NCBI RefSeq assembly: GCF_020623625.1
Contig: NC_060204.1
Coordinates: 62,001-126,000 of the forward strand
DNA length: 64,000 nt
Source of the DNA: Saccharomycodes ludwigii
Taxonomy: Eukaryota; Ascomycota; Saccharomycetes; Saccharomycodales; Saccharomycodaceae
Reading direction: 5' to 3'
The notes beneath the pieces were generated by a model. The model was not told the origin of the DNA and made no database searches. It was given only the letters and a program-made list of their open reading frames with translations. Both the position numbers and the translations under genes were made by a program. Below are positions 19,614-29,411 of this stretch, in pieces. How positions within the stretch are numbered: position 1 is the stretch's first letter; every line of letters begins with the position of its first letter.

Positions 19614-21373
19614 TTAATGCTAATACTACTACTACTACTAATAATAATAACCCTAATAATAATAATAATGAAGGAAAAAAAATTCATAAAGAAGGGCTAT
19701 TATGGGTTTACACTGGCCTATTAAATAAAAAACAACAACAACAACATCCACAGCAACAATCCTTCCATGATAATCATGCTACTGGCAATACTGCTAATAA
19801 AGATTCCAGTTTTATAAATACCTCTGGCGGTGTGGACACAAATGAACATGCATCTGCCAGCAATAATATATCATCTCCAATAGTAGCGTCAGTTAATCCT
19901 TCTTTAACTGGTTGGCATAAACAATGGGTTGTTTTATCTGACAATAAGTTGAGCGAGTTTTCAGATTGGAAATCAAAAGGTGAAATATTAACCAGAGCAG
20001 CGTTGGATGTTTCATTTAGTTGCATTAAAAAATTAGATAAAAAGGCAAATGGGTTTGAAATTATTACACCTAAGGGCGAATCTAGGCTGTATCAAGCTGA
20101 AAATAATAATGATATGGAAAATTGGATAAAAGCTTTGAATGTAGCTATTGGTTTGGAACATGAAAAGAGTAAAGAAAAACAAAGTTTTGACGCCATCAAT
20201 CAAAGTAATAATGTATTAAATGACAGTGCTGGTGGTAAAATTAAAAATGGTATTGTTGCTGCTACCCATGCGAATAGCAATACTACCACTAATACTAATA
20301 ACAATCTCCCACCTCATCAAAACGAACTAAAATTAAAAAATGATACAGTGGATCTTAGTCCATTAGAACTTGTTTATTCTATAAATGACTCGAATAGGAC
20401 TTGTTGTGATTGTGGTTCACAAGATCAAGTAGATTGGATATCAATTAATTTACTAAACGTTCTTTGTATTAATTGTTCGGGAGTGCACAGATCTTTGGGT
20501 ACTCACATATCAAAAATAAGATCATTGAAATTGGATACCTTTAACTCGAAAGAAATGTGGGAATTGTTTAATTATGTTTCAAACAAAAATTGTAACAGTA
20601 TATATGAGGCAACTTTAGATCCCAAGTTAAAAGCCAAGTGGTTTAAAGATCCAAGTAATGTTACCCAGCTGGATAGAAATAATTTCATTAGAAGTAAATA
20701 TGTTGACAAGAAATTTGTCTATTTTAAAGAGCCGCGTATCAATTCTGCCAGCACAAATGATGATAGAAAAAAACTTCAAAATTCTTTAGTTAAGAGCATT
20801 CATGTCAATAGTATCTATATGATTCAGCAATTAGTTGGTGAAGGTGTTGATTTAAACTTTGACAGCCTATCTATATTAGTCTATTCGTTGAAACATTTCA
20901 TTTATAAAAATGAGCAACCCGTTTTTTACATCACCGAGTTTTTAATATTAAATGGGCTAAAAGTGGAAAAAATACCTAGCACTATCCAATTAACTACAGC
21001 ACAGCGTAACTATTGGATTAATCAATTGGAAAATATGGGTGTGCTAATGAATGATAATCGTGATAATAATAACTCATTTAGTTTAAATTCTAATGACAGC
21101 GTTAACAGAAGCCACACGTTTGCCAATCATAGCCAAAAATCAAAAACTCATAATTTATCAAATATTAATAACTCAAGTCATAATAATCCCAATACTAACA
21201 ATAATATACCAAGAAGACGAACTTTGGCCTATAATTCTACGAATAAAACTAATAAAGATCATGCTTATGCTGGTAACACCTCATTGTCACCAATAGGTTC
21301 GCCTACTTCATCTGGTGGGTTAGCTTTCCCTAAGAATTTAAAGTTCCCCAAACTTGGAAGCAATAATAAATAA
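17906..21373 (+). CDS. AGE1: Age1-type ArfGAP with BAR-like, PH and ArfGAP domains
   Basis: 1155 residues, more than twice S. cerevisiae Age1 (482). ArfGAPs trigger GTP hydrolysis on Arf1/2 in Golgi and post-Golgi transport. Order: a helical BAR-like region (about 190-430), an Asn/Thr-rich low-complexity stretch (about 440-590) encoded by AAT/ACT triplet repeats, a PH domain (about 593-750) whose early loop holds a Gln/His/Asn-rich insert of about 60 residues before GWHKQWVV, and the ArfGAP zinc finger C-x2-C-x16-C-x2-C starting near residue 833, with the arginine finger in GVHRSLGTH. A C-terminal extension is Asn-rich. This resembles the ACAP arrangement. SPS1 follows on the same strand, as with YDR524C/YDR523C. 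Confidence 0.92.
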
Positions 21374-22172
21374 TGGTTAATTATTATTAATCAAGAAATA
21401 TACATATAAAATATTGCTTTATAAAAATAAGTATATAAATGTTGTTCAAACAATAAAAAAGCATGTAATTTTAAATTCAGCTTTCCTTATTATAAAATCT
21501 TTTGTTTATTCAAACATGGTACTCATATATACTATATTATCAGGTAGAATCTTATATTTTCACTTTAATTTGCTAATAATATTTATAGGTATATTTGTCT
21601 TATAAAATTTCAATAATTTAGAATGCATATACTATTTTGTTATTTTTTTTTTGGCATAACTCGCGTATGTTTTATATTCCACAAAAAAAAAAAAAGAAAA
21701 AAATTCAAACTTCATTTGCTGTCATTACAAGAATAATTTTTTTTTTTTCAAAACTTGCACTGACACAATGCTCAAAAAAAAAAAAAAAAAAAAAAAAAAG
21801 GAAAACAAAGAAAATCTATATTAAAAACTAGCCAGTGATAAAACTAAGTAAAATAAAAAGGGAAACAAAAAGTGTTTGTAATATTTTGTTACTTTACAAG
21901 TTGTTTCATTTGTTCATCATTAAAAAATATATATAATAAAATTTAATATAAATAACAATAACAATACTAGTGATAATAATAACAACAACAATAGTAATAA
22001 AACAGGCTACACATTCGTTATCTTTATTATTACTGAACTAATATATAAATCAGAACAGTATCAACATTATAGGCACTTTAGAGGTTTCAACTTAAAAAAA
22101 AAAAAAAAAATTAGTCATTAGAATTTTTTTTTTTTTTTTTTTTTCTTTTTTTTTAAATTTATCTTCTCTATT
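21374..22172 (+). promoter_or_regulatory. AGE1 3' flank and SPS1 upstream region
   Basis: 799 bp with A/T runs, an (AAC/AAT)n-like patch near 21950-22000, and a T21 tract (22124-22144) ending 28 nt before the SPS1 ATG. I looked for a middle sporulation element and found only a one-mismatch version (GACACAAT near 21762). Confidence 0.45.
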
Positions 22173-24113
22173 ATGTCCGCAATCGGGATGATAAAAAGTT
22201 GCACTAACCAACTAAAATCTATCGGTGAGAATAATAATCCACAAAACCATATAAGTGAAACTAAAGATGCCGTTATCATGGGTAAAGTACCAGTACCTGC
22301 CCAGTTAACAACAAGTCCTAATTATATGCACAATCCCGTAGATTTTTCCATATTCAAAAACAAAACCATTTCAACTACAAAAAATAGAAATCAACCACTC
22401 CCTTCGGAGATAATCAACGAAATTATTCAAAACTTGATTGAAAATAATACAGACCTGTGTAATATTTATAGAATTAAAGAATGTGTCGGTAAAGGTAATT
22501 TTGGTGATGTTTATAGAGCTTCTTTAAGAACAGAAAATTGTACCGCAACTCTTAACTTTAATAATGGAAAAACTTTTAATAAGGCAGCTTTAACAGCAAA
22601 AACTCACAATTATGAACCTGAAAGTTATGCGACACAAAATAGTTTAAACAATACTAAGGAGTACACTTTTGAATCAGTAAACGAGACGGCACAGAAAAAC
22701 ATAACTGTTATTCCAAAAAATGTTGATGTTGCAATTAAAATAGTTGATTTGGAAGAAAGCGAAGATGAAATCGAACTATTAGCTCAGGAGATTTATTTTC
22801 TAGGTAGCTTAAAAAATAAGCATATTGTGTCATATTTTCAAACTTTATTAAATGATGTCAAAATGTGGATAGTAATGGAATATTGCGGGGGTGGTTCCTG
22901 TGCAGATTTGCTAAAATATCTACCTTCAAACTTAACAGAGGAAAAAGTTTCCTGTATTATTAAACAGACCCTATTAGGGTTGGAATATCTACATGCACAG
23001 AAAAAAATACACAGAGACATTAAAGCTGCCAATATTTTATTGGCTGAAGACGGAACAGTCAAATTAGGGGATTTCGGTGTAAGTGGTGAACTAATGAATA
23101 CCATTAAAAGGAGAACTTTTGTTGGCACCCCTTTTTGGATGGCTCCAGAGATAATTACATGTAATAATAGATTTATAGATCAATTGGAGGAAAATGGTAA
23201 TGGTGAAAGTGGTAAAGACAGTACCACTGATGCTGATGATAAAAATAATCTTGGTTACAATGAGAAAGCTGATATATGGTCATTGGGTATAACGGTAATT
23301 GAATTATTAAGCAAACACCCTCCATTTTCAGAGGAAGATCCATTAAAAATATTAACTTTAATTCCAGACCGCGAACCACCTGTCCTACAGGACTCTGCTA
23401 GCATGAAATTTTCTCTGTATGCCAAGGAATTTGTTTCATTATGTTTACGGAAAGATCCAAGAAAAAGACCCTCTGCTTCTCAATTATTAAAACATAAGTT
23501 TATCACAAAATTAAATAAAAAAAATAATGTCAGTCTAGTAGAAGAAATTGAATACGTTAAAAAAATCAAACAAAACCAGGCCCACAGAAAAGAGCCCAAA
23601 TTTAATTTAAACGATAAAGTTTACAAAACAGGTAAAAAAAAGGGACTCGTTACTTGGAAGTTTGACGTTGATTCATTGAAAAGAGATCGTGTTTTTGCTG
23701 GTGTTAGTAACATCAATAGTCCCAATGATAAAAATAATGACACTGCAAAAATGCGCAGTGATTCCATATCACCATATCGTGGTGAAGAAGAAAATAAAAC
23801 TCCTCGAACACATGAAGAATCACCAGCAAGCTTTAACGCTAAAAAGTATAATTTACAAAAAAAGGGTGTTTCTTCAACGATTCCAGTTCAAATGGATCAA
23901 GAACAGCAACCACAAAAGAAAAAACAAGAAGTAAATTATTATAAGGATATTATCGAATGCAGCTTCAAAAGATTAAATGAAAGAGCACGTTACCAACAAA
24001 CAAAGAAAGTCGTTGAAAATTTAAATTCTTGTTTCAAGTCTGCGGAACATGAACAACCTGGGCTAAGTGAAGCTTTGATTGAAGAAATTATGTTATGTAT
24101 GGAAAATATATAA
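22173..24113 (+). CDS. SPS1: Sps1, STE20/GCK-type sporulation protein kinase
   Basis: 646 residues (S. cerevisiae 490). Sps1 controls prospore membrane closure and spore wall formation. All kinase motifs are present: glycine loop G-K-G-N-F-G from residue 106, the VAIK lysine at 189, H280-R-D282 with IKAANILL, DFG, and GTPFWMAPE from 318. Two family-atypical inserts break up the domain: about 75 residues between the glycine loop and VAIK, and about 30 residues after APEII before GYNEKADIWSLG. Both are in frame, without yeast splice signals I can see. A conserved helical C-terminal block (about 575-646) matches Sps1 kinases. Neighbours AGE1 and SPS2 match chromosome IV. Confidence 0.93.
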   Translation: MSAIGMIKSCTNQLKSIGENNNPQNHISETKDAVIMGKVPVPAQLTTSPNYMHNPVDFSIFKNKTISTTKNRNQPLPSEIINEIIQNLIENNTDLCNIYRIKECVGKGNFGDVYRASLRTENCTATLNFNNGKTFNKAALTAKTHNYEPESYATQNSLNNTKEYTFESVNETAQKNITVIPKNVDVAIKIVDLEESEDEIELLAQEIYFLGSLKNKHIVSYFQTLLNDVKMWIVMEYCGGGSCADLLKYLPSNLTEEKVSCIIKQTLLGLEYLHAQKKIHRDIKAANILLAEDGTVKLGDFGVSGELMNTIKRRTFVGTPFWMAPEIITCNNRFIDQLEENGNGESGKDSTTDADDKNNLGYNEKADIWSLGITVIELLSKHPPFSEEDPLKILTLIPDREPPVLQDSASMKFSLYAKEFVSLCLRKDPRKRPSASQLLKHKFITKLNKKNNVSLVEEIEYVKKIKQNQAHRKEPKFNLNDKVYKTGKKKGLVTWKFDVDSLKRDRVFAGVSNINSPNDKNNDTAKMRSDSISPYRGEEENKTPRTHEESPASFNAKKYNLQKKGVSSTIPVQMDQEQQPQKKKQEVNYYKDIIECSFKRLNERARYQQTKKVVENLNSCFKSAEHEQPGLSEALIEEIMLCMENI

Positions 24114-24186
24114 TAAAAATATGTAGATGAAATAAGTGCATGTAAATCAACAAATCCCAAGTATTTTATCCTCTTATTGGCGCTTT

Positions 24187-24224
<38 letters not shown>

Positions 24225-24539
24225 CTTCTAGACCTGACATCATTTTTGTGTCATCATTTTATTATTTTGTTTTTGTCACAAGTTTTATTATAATTTTCAT
24301 ATATATATATATGTGTGTGTGTGTGTACAAATGTTGTAACTTATTAATATCTTATTAACAATATCTTTTAATATTTAAAGTTTTAAAACCAAAAGAACAA
24401 AAAAAAAATTAATTATAACATAAAGAAGCAAACAAGTAATAGAAAGCAACATTCATAAAAGGAAAAGAACAAATAAAAAAAAAAAAACAATCTTGGCAAA
24501 AAAGAAAAACTAAACTAACTCTAACTCTAAATTTCAGAT
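24114..24539 (+). promoter_or_regulatory. SPS2 upstream region
   Basis: 426 bp with a T32-type run near 24189-24221, a perfect middle sporulation element (24244-24252), (TA)n/(TG)n near 24300-24327 and A-rich leader sequence. No gene. Confidence 0.55.
24244..24252 (-). promoter_or_regulatory. Middle sporulation element (Ndt80 site) of SPS2
   Basis: TTTTGTGTC on the plus strand, i.e. GACACAAAA on the minus strand, an exact match to the MSE consensus GNCRCAAAW. It is about 290 bp upstream of the ATG of a gene whose family is induced at mid-sporulation. Confidence 0.6.
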
Positions 24540-26149
24540 ATGAAAAGTTTAAAATTATTTACACTAAACTTATTGGCATGCATATTTGTTAATGAAGCCT
24601 CTATTTTATCAGATATATCTAATACTAACACTTCAGTGAAGACCAATTCCAACGTTAAGTGTAATACAGGTCAAAAAGTATACAATATCGATGAACGAGG
24701 TTTATCATTTAAAGCAACTGCAGATGATATTAAAGACTTGATGGACAAAATTTCCATTTCCAACAATAAAGAAAAAAAAAACAGTTTTAGTAACACTAGC
24801 AACAATGCCGTATCCAATGAAAAAAAACTTAGTGGTAAAAATTACACTAAAGAAGGAACGGAGATCGCAAAAAAGAAACAAACCAATAACTACAAGGAAG
24901 AAGAAGAAGTAAAAAAAAAAAAGAAGAGCCTAAAAATAAGACGCAAGATTATGAAAAACCAAGTGTCATTCCGGAGGCATGTACTAAGGATTATTACAAT
25001 GTTGAAAATTTACAAAATTTAAATGATTTACAGTCACAGTGCAGTATCTTGAAAGGTTCATTAATCATAGATGACTTCCCTGATCATATTGTGGATTTAG
25101 GGGCCATTAAAAATATTGAAGGCGATTTTATTGTTCGTAACTCTCCAAATGTGGTACGTATAGATGCACCACAATTGAATAATATAGGACACAAGTTTGA
25201 AATAAATGAATTAACATCTTTAACTTCAATCTATATGGACGCTTTGGAACATGTTGACGTTTTGGAATGGAAAGTTGTACCCATCTTAAGTACTGTAAGT
25301 TTTGACACTGGGTTAAAAAAAATAAAAGAAATCATTATCTCTGACACATCATTGGTTGATTTTGATATATTCAAAAATATTGAAGACTTGGCGGTTCTAA
25401 ACATTAATAACAACAGATATATGGAAAGTATTGATTCAAATGCGAAAACTATTAGTCGGCAATTGAGTATTTCCGCAAACGCTAGAGATTTGGTTGTATC
25501 CTTCCCGCAAATAGAATGGGCCAACAATATTACAATAAGAGATGTTGTTAGTGCCGATTTGCCTACTTTGGAGTTTGTAAACAATTCTGCAGAATTTATC
25601 GATAATTTTTTTACCGAGTTGAAATTGCCCAACGTAAAGTCTATTGGGGGAACATTGGGAATAATCGAAAATTATCATTTAAAAAATGTTGATTTGGAAG
25701 AAGTATCTGATATTTTTGGAGGGTTGATGATCACCAATAATAGTGAAATTGAAACAATTAATTTTCTACCAAACTTACAACATATTGGTGGTGCTATCCA
25801 ATTTGATGGTAAATTTAAAGACACAAACTTTCCAAAATTGAAGTTAGTTAAGGGTAGCGTATTCATTAATACAAACTCTAACAACATGAATTGTAACAAA
25901 TGGACAGCACCAGAAAACGGCTTATCTATCATAAGGGGTGGTAAAATTATTTGTATTTCTGGTAGAAAACAAAGTACAGTAAGGTTGAGCGAAGATGGTC
26001 AAATTCTAAACAAAGATGAAAGTGACGTTGCTGAAGAAACACAAATTAAAGAAAATAGTGGGAATATGGGTATTTTAAACAATAAAATTAGTATTTCATG
26101 GGTTATAGGATTTGCCATTATTGCAGTATTGTTAACAATTCCATATTAA
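24540..26149 (+). CDS. SPS2: Sps2/Sps22-family (Ecm33-like) GPI-anchored spore wall protein, frame broken at an A12 run
   Basis: The gene starts at 24540 with a signal peptide (MKSLKLFTLNLLACIFVNEA) and a short Asn/Ser/Lys-rich segment. At the A12 run 24911-24922 the frame fails: the upstream frame runs on to a stop at 25022, while the rest of the protein lies in another frame, which is open back to the A-run. That frame reads IPEACTKDYYNVENLQ... and the leucine-rich receptor-L-like repeats of the Ecm33 family, ending in a hydrophobic GPI signal (SWVIGFAIIAVLLTIPY). One extra A (or a -1 slip) would join them into about 536 residues, near the S. cerevisiae length (about 500). The family acts redundantly in spore wall beta-glucan layering. 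Homopolymer sequencing error is as likely as a real lesion. Confidence 0.85.
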
Positions 26150-26161
26150 GTTACCATAGAT

Positions 26162-26184
26162 GGGGGGGGGGGACGAGGGGGGGG
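26162..26184 (+). repeat. G11-ACGA-G8 homopurine block
   Basis: Two long G-runs (26162-26172 and 26177-26184) split by ACGA, 12 bp after the SPS2 stop. Strongly out of keeping with the AT-rich context; able in principle to form a G-quadruplex. Confidence 0.8.
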
Positions 26185-26353
26185 AAACGGATATATAAAA
26201 GGTCAACTGTAATCCTTTCAACTAAATATTTTTATAGATTTACATAGCTCAATAGAAAATAAAATAAAATAAAATAAAATAAAAAAAAAACTTGATATTA
26301 AAAACATGATCGTAGGACAAATACATTAAAAATGGAAAAAAAAGAAAACAAAT

Positions 26354-26425
26354 TAGCGCCGCCTGGTTTCGATCCAGGGACATCAGGGTTATGAGCCCTG
26401 CGCGCTTCCACTGCGCCACGGCGCT
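26354..26425 (-). tRNA. Initiator tRNA-Met (CAT)
   Basis: 72 nt, nearly identical to S. cerevisiae initiator tRNA-Met. Reading from 26425 down: acceptor AGCGCCG, anticodon arm with CAGGGCTCATAACCCTG (CAT anticodon with the GGG/CCC initiator stem), T-loop ATCGAAA lacking the usual TTC, which is the eukaryotic initiator hallmark. The T-stem differs from S. cerevisiae by compensating base pairs (CCTGG/CCAGG). No intron. Confidence 0.97.
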
Positions 26426-26568
26426 CTAATTGTTGAGTTTTGTGCAGATGCTACTCACTACTATGTATAAATTATTACATGGTTGATTTTACTTATTTAT
26501 TCTAAATAATAATAATAATTATTGTTATTAAAGTATTTTTTAGTATATTATTGATTATATTTACAATG

Positions 26569-26688
26569 TTATTTTCCAAATGCGTGGAAAAACGCTTCTT
26601 TTCTCTTTCTGGACCGACGAAACCCACCGGATTTAATTCTAAGTTGATTTTTCTCTGTTGGATTTCTTATAACCATAAATTCAAACAT
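26569..26688 (-). CDS. Possible 39-residue basic microprotein
   Basis: ATG to stop on the minus strand, starting MFEFMVIRNP and carrying an Arg/Lys-rich core FRRSRKRKEAFFHAFGK. The stretch is clearly less AT-rich than its flanks, which is why it stands out. I do not recognise the family. It sits between tRNA-iMet and the URC2 promoter. It may be chance, or the trace of a larger decayed gene. Confidence 0.25.
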   Translation of the reverse strand: MFEFMVIRNPTEKNQLRIKSGGFRRSRKRKEAFFHAFGK

Positions 26689-27039
26689 ATTCAATAATCA
26701 ATCTTCTTTTGTAAACATGTACAAAATTAAAGATATAAACCATATAACAATAAGAAATATTAAATTCTTTTTTTTTTCTTTTTGGTTTAGATTTCCCATC
26801 TAACTTATTTGCAATCTACATTTTATTTTTTGAGGTTAAGAAACATAAAATAAATTAAATTAAATAAAAGAAGGTCATAGCTCTTACATCTTTCCTGGAA
26901 ATTTCGCTCATCTCTTTTTTTCTTTTTTTTTTCTTCCCTTTTCTCTTTTCTTTTCTTTTCCTTTCTTTTCCTTCTCTTCTTTTTTCCAATTTTTTATCTT
27001 CCCCTCCCCCTTTCCCCTTCCTCAGACAATTAAAAAAAT

Positions 27040-29379
27040 ATGTCAGATACCAGTAATCAAAACCAATTAACAAAAGAAATAAAAGATAATATAGCAAGTC
27101 CAACTACTTCGAAAAACAATGGGAACTCTAACGAATTAAATAACCAACAAAAATCAAATAGGAATCCATCCTTTGCTTCCAAACAAAGAAAAAAACGAAA
27201 AACTTCCAGTTGTTCATCATGCAGAGCAATTAAAACCAGGTGTGATTTTCAACCGTTGGTGGGAAAATGCCATCGTTGTAATGTCCTAAAAATGGAATGC
27301 TCTTTGACACAGGAAAGAGAAAAGGAGATTTTAGATGCAATTCGTATTTCATCCAACAACAAAGAAAGAATACAGGGCGTTACAAACTTAGTATCAAATC
27401 CTGTGGTTACTGTAATTGATAACAAAATAAATAACTTGGAGAATGATATTAATCGTATAAATCAAAAATTAGATTTTATGATTTCCTTTTTACATTCCAA
27501 TACATCTACCTCAAAAAACCCATTAGGTGTTCAAAGCGTTAGCCAAGATGTTATCTTTAAAAACTCACATTCTTCTGCTACTAGCAGTCCTGACAACAGT
27601 CCTGATAATATTAATGGGAACTCTGTCAGTATTATGGAATCTAATTCTAAAACACATCATGTTAATTTGTCTACTTCCCCATTAAATTTGCTCAACCAAC
27701 TAGATGAAAAATTGTTTAGTACAAAAGCCAGCAATGAAGAGGACTATAAAGCCAAACAACAAAGACCATTTGTTGTCGCTAGAAACGACTTTATGCAATT
27801 TTTTAACCAACATGAAAAACTTTGTTTAGATCTTTCAAGAGATTTTTTAGTGAAAGCTCACTTTTGGATCATACCGGGCGGTATTAAAAAGATTGATGGG
27901 AATTACGTGGAAAAACATGCCTTTATAACAAGTGTTTTTGCAATTGTTGCCATGGGTTTTGATGAAAACAACAAGTGCGAAAAAGAACAAGAAATTTTGT
28001 ATCCTATTGTGGAAAGATTACTAACCAATACTTTGACCATGTTCGATAAATTAATAGACCATGATATTGAAGCTATTTTATACTGCTGTATGTTTACAAT
28101 ATCTAGAAAATCTAAAAGGTATAGACAATTAAAATTCAATAGCTTAGTTCTATCTAATTTTGCCATTGATAGCTTACTCACTATTATTGACTTTTATAGG
28201 ATCAAGGATAATGTTGTGAACAAGTTAGAATATAACTCCTTAGATTTATATCACTTAAGGATTTTAAACTCACTAACCGCATGTAAGCTAGAGTATTCTG
28301 CAAGTATGGGCAAATTTAGTGTTCAAAGTCAACAACTAAAGGAGTTTAATAATTTAACAGCAAAGTTTCCACAGGCGACTTTTGGCGATGATATTAAAAT
28401 AAGTGAAATTAATTTGGGTGATATTGTTAATGGAATTTTTTTCAAGTTTGGTTCGTTCCTTAACAGATTGATGGAAGAATATGATGTGACAGCAAACTCC
28501 AATACAAACGAGATGATGAATAAAAATGACAAAAATAATATAGATGGGCATAACAGTGAACACGATGACACGATATGCATTTTCCCTGAATTGGAGGATT
28601 GGCTAAGGGACTGGCACGAGTTATCTTCTAAAGATGGTGGCGGTGTGTTGCTATTTTCGTTTGACTTTTACCATATAATGATTTGTAGGACTATATTGAC
28701 AGATTATTGTGACAAAGAAACTTTTGAAAAGAACCATCGATTCTTTGTTCATATTTTAAACACGATGAGTAAATATTGTTTTTCACTTTTGAATGGCTTT
28801 TTAAAATTACCACCATCATTAATTAAAGGCGCTCCAAGCATAACGTTACATCAAACTGTTTATTCATGCTTAACTTTGTGTGACTTCTTACACTGCTTTA
28901 ATAGCTCTGACGACCGACAAAAAGTTTTAAATATGTGTACCAAGATATATTGGCATTTGAATACTATTGGGGAAAAATTGAACGAAGCGACTGAAAATGT
29001 TGGTATCATTATTAAGTCTTTACTAGATACCAGCAAAGTCAAAATAAATAACAAAATTAGCGTGGATATGGACCCATTGTTTGTGAGGATCAAACAAGCA
29101 TCAAATTCTTTACCAGCTTTGATTAAACAGCAAGCTAGTGCTTTATCAAAAAAGACTAATGCATCCAGTACCAATACTAATTTTTCTCCTTCCTCTGTTG
29201 GCACTACGCATACTACCTCAAACAATAATACCCCTGGTGAAGGATCAGCCGTTGGCGGTTCAAGAACACCAACTGTTCCCTTTAATATGCCAGATGTTAC
29301 AAAATTTGAATCATTTGAAGATTTTTTCCAAGATTTTTTTTATAATTTACAGCCTACGTCGCAACACATTTTCTCTTGA
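27040..29379 (+). CDS. URC2: Urc2-like Zn(II)2Cys6 transcription factor
   Basis: 779 residues. The N terminus is Asn/Ser-rich, then comes a basic stretch (KQRKKRKTSS) and a complete binuclear zinc cluster C58-x2-C61-x6-C68-x8-C77-x2-C80-x6-C87, a linker with a short coiled coil (about 125-150), a Ser-rich segment, and a long fungal transcription factor middle region (about 245-690). The C terminus is Ser/Thr/Asn-rich and ends with an acidic-aromatic patch (FESFEDFFQDFFYNLQ) that looks like an activation domain. URC2 (YDR520C) regulates uracil catabolism genes in non-duplicated yeasts. The call leans on position between SPS2 and POF1/FPR2, since the middle domain is poorly conserved. Confidence 0.85.
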   Translation: MSDTSNQNQLTKEIKDNIASPTTSKNNGNSNELNNQQKSNRNPSFASKQRKKRKTSSCSSCRAIKTRCDFQPLVGKCHRCNVLKMECSLTQEREKEILDAIRISSNNKERIQGVTNLVSNPVVTVIDNKINNLENDINRINQKLDFMISFLHSNTSTSKNPLGVQSVSQDVIFKNSHSSATSSPDNSPDNINGNSVSIMESNSKTHHVNLSTSPLNLLNQLDEKLFSTKASNEEDYKAKQQRPFVVARNDFMQFFNQHEKLCLDLSRDFLVKAHFWIIPGGIKKIDGNYVEKHAFITSVFAIVAMGFDENNKCEKEQEILYPIVERLLTNTLTMFDKLIDHDIEAILYCCMFTISRKSKRYRQLKFNSLVLSNFAIDSLLTIIDFYRIKDNVVNKLEYNSLDLYHLRILNSLTACKLEYSASMGKFSVQSQQLKEFNNLTAKFPQATFGDDIKISEINLGDIVNGIFFKFGSFLNRLMEEYDVTANSNTNEMMNKNDKNNIDGHNSEHDDTICIFPELEDWLRDWHELSSKDGGGVLLFSFDFYHIMICRTILTDYCDKETFEKNHRFFVHILNTMSKYCFSLLNGFLKLPPSLIKGAPSITLHQTVYSCLTLCDFLHCFNSSDDRQKVLNMCTKIYWHLNTIGEKLNEATENVGIIIKSLLDTSKVKINNKISVDMDPLFVRIKQASNSLPALIKQQASALSKKTNASSTNTNFSPSSVGTTHTTSNNNTPGEGSAVGGSRTPTVPFNMPDVTKFESFEDFFQDFFYNLQPTSQHIFS

Positions 29380-29411
29380 AAATGAATTATGAAATAATTA
29401 AATACTCGTTA

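Larger units (their letters stand above)
26150..27039. other. SPS2/URC2 spacer with tRNA gene and G-tract
   Basis: 890 bp. After a G11/G8 block and an (AAAAT)n array (about 26259-26290) comes tRNA-iMet (26354-26425, minus), then AT-rich sequence with a 39-codon minus-strand open frame (26569-26688), and a polypyrimidine stretch (about 26910-27022) just before URC2. Confidence 0.6.
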
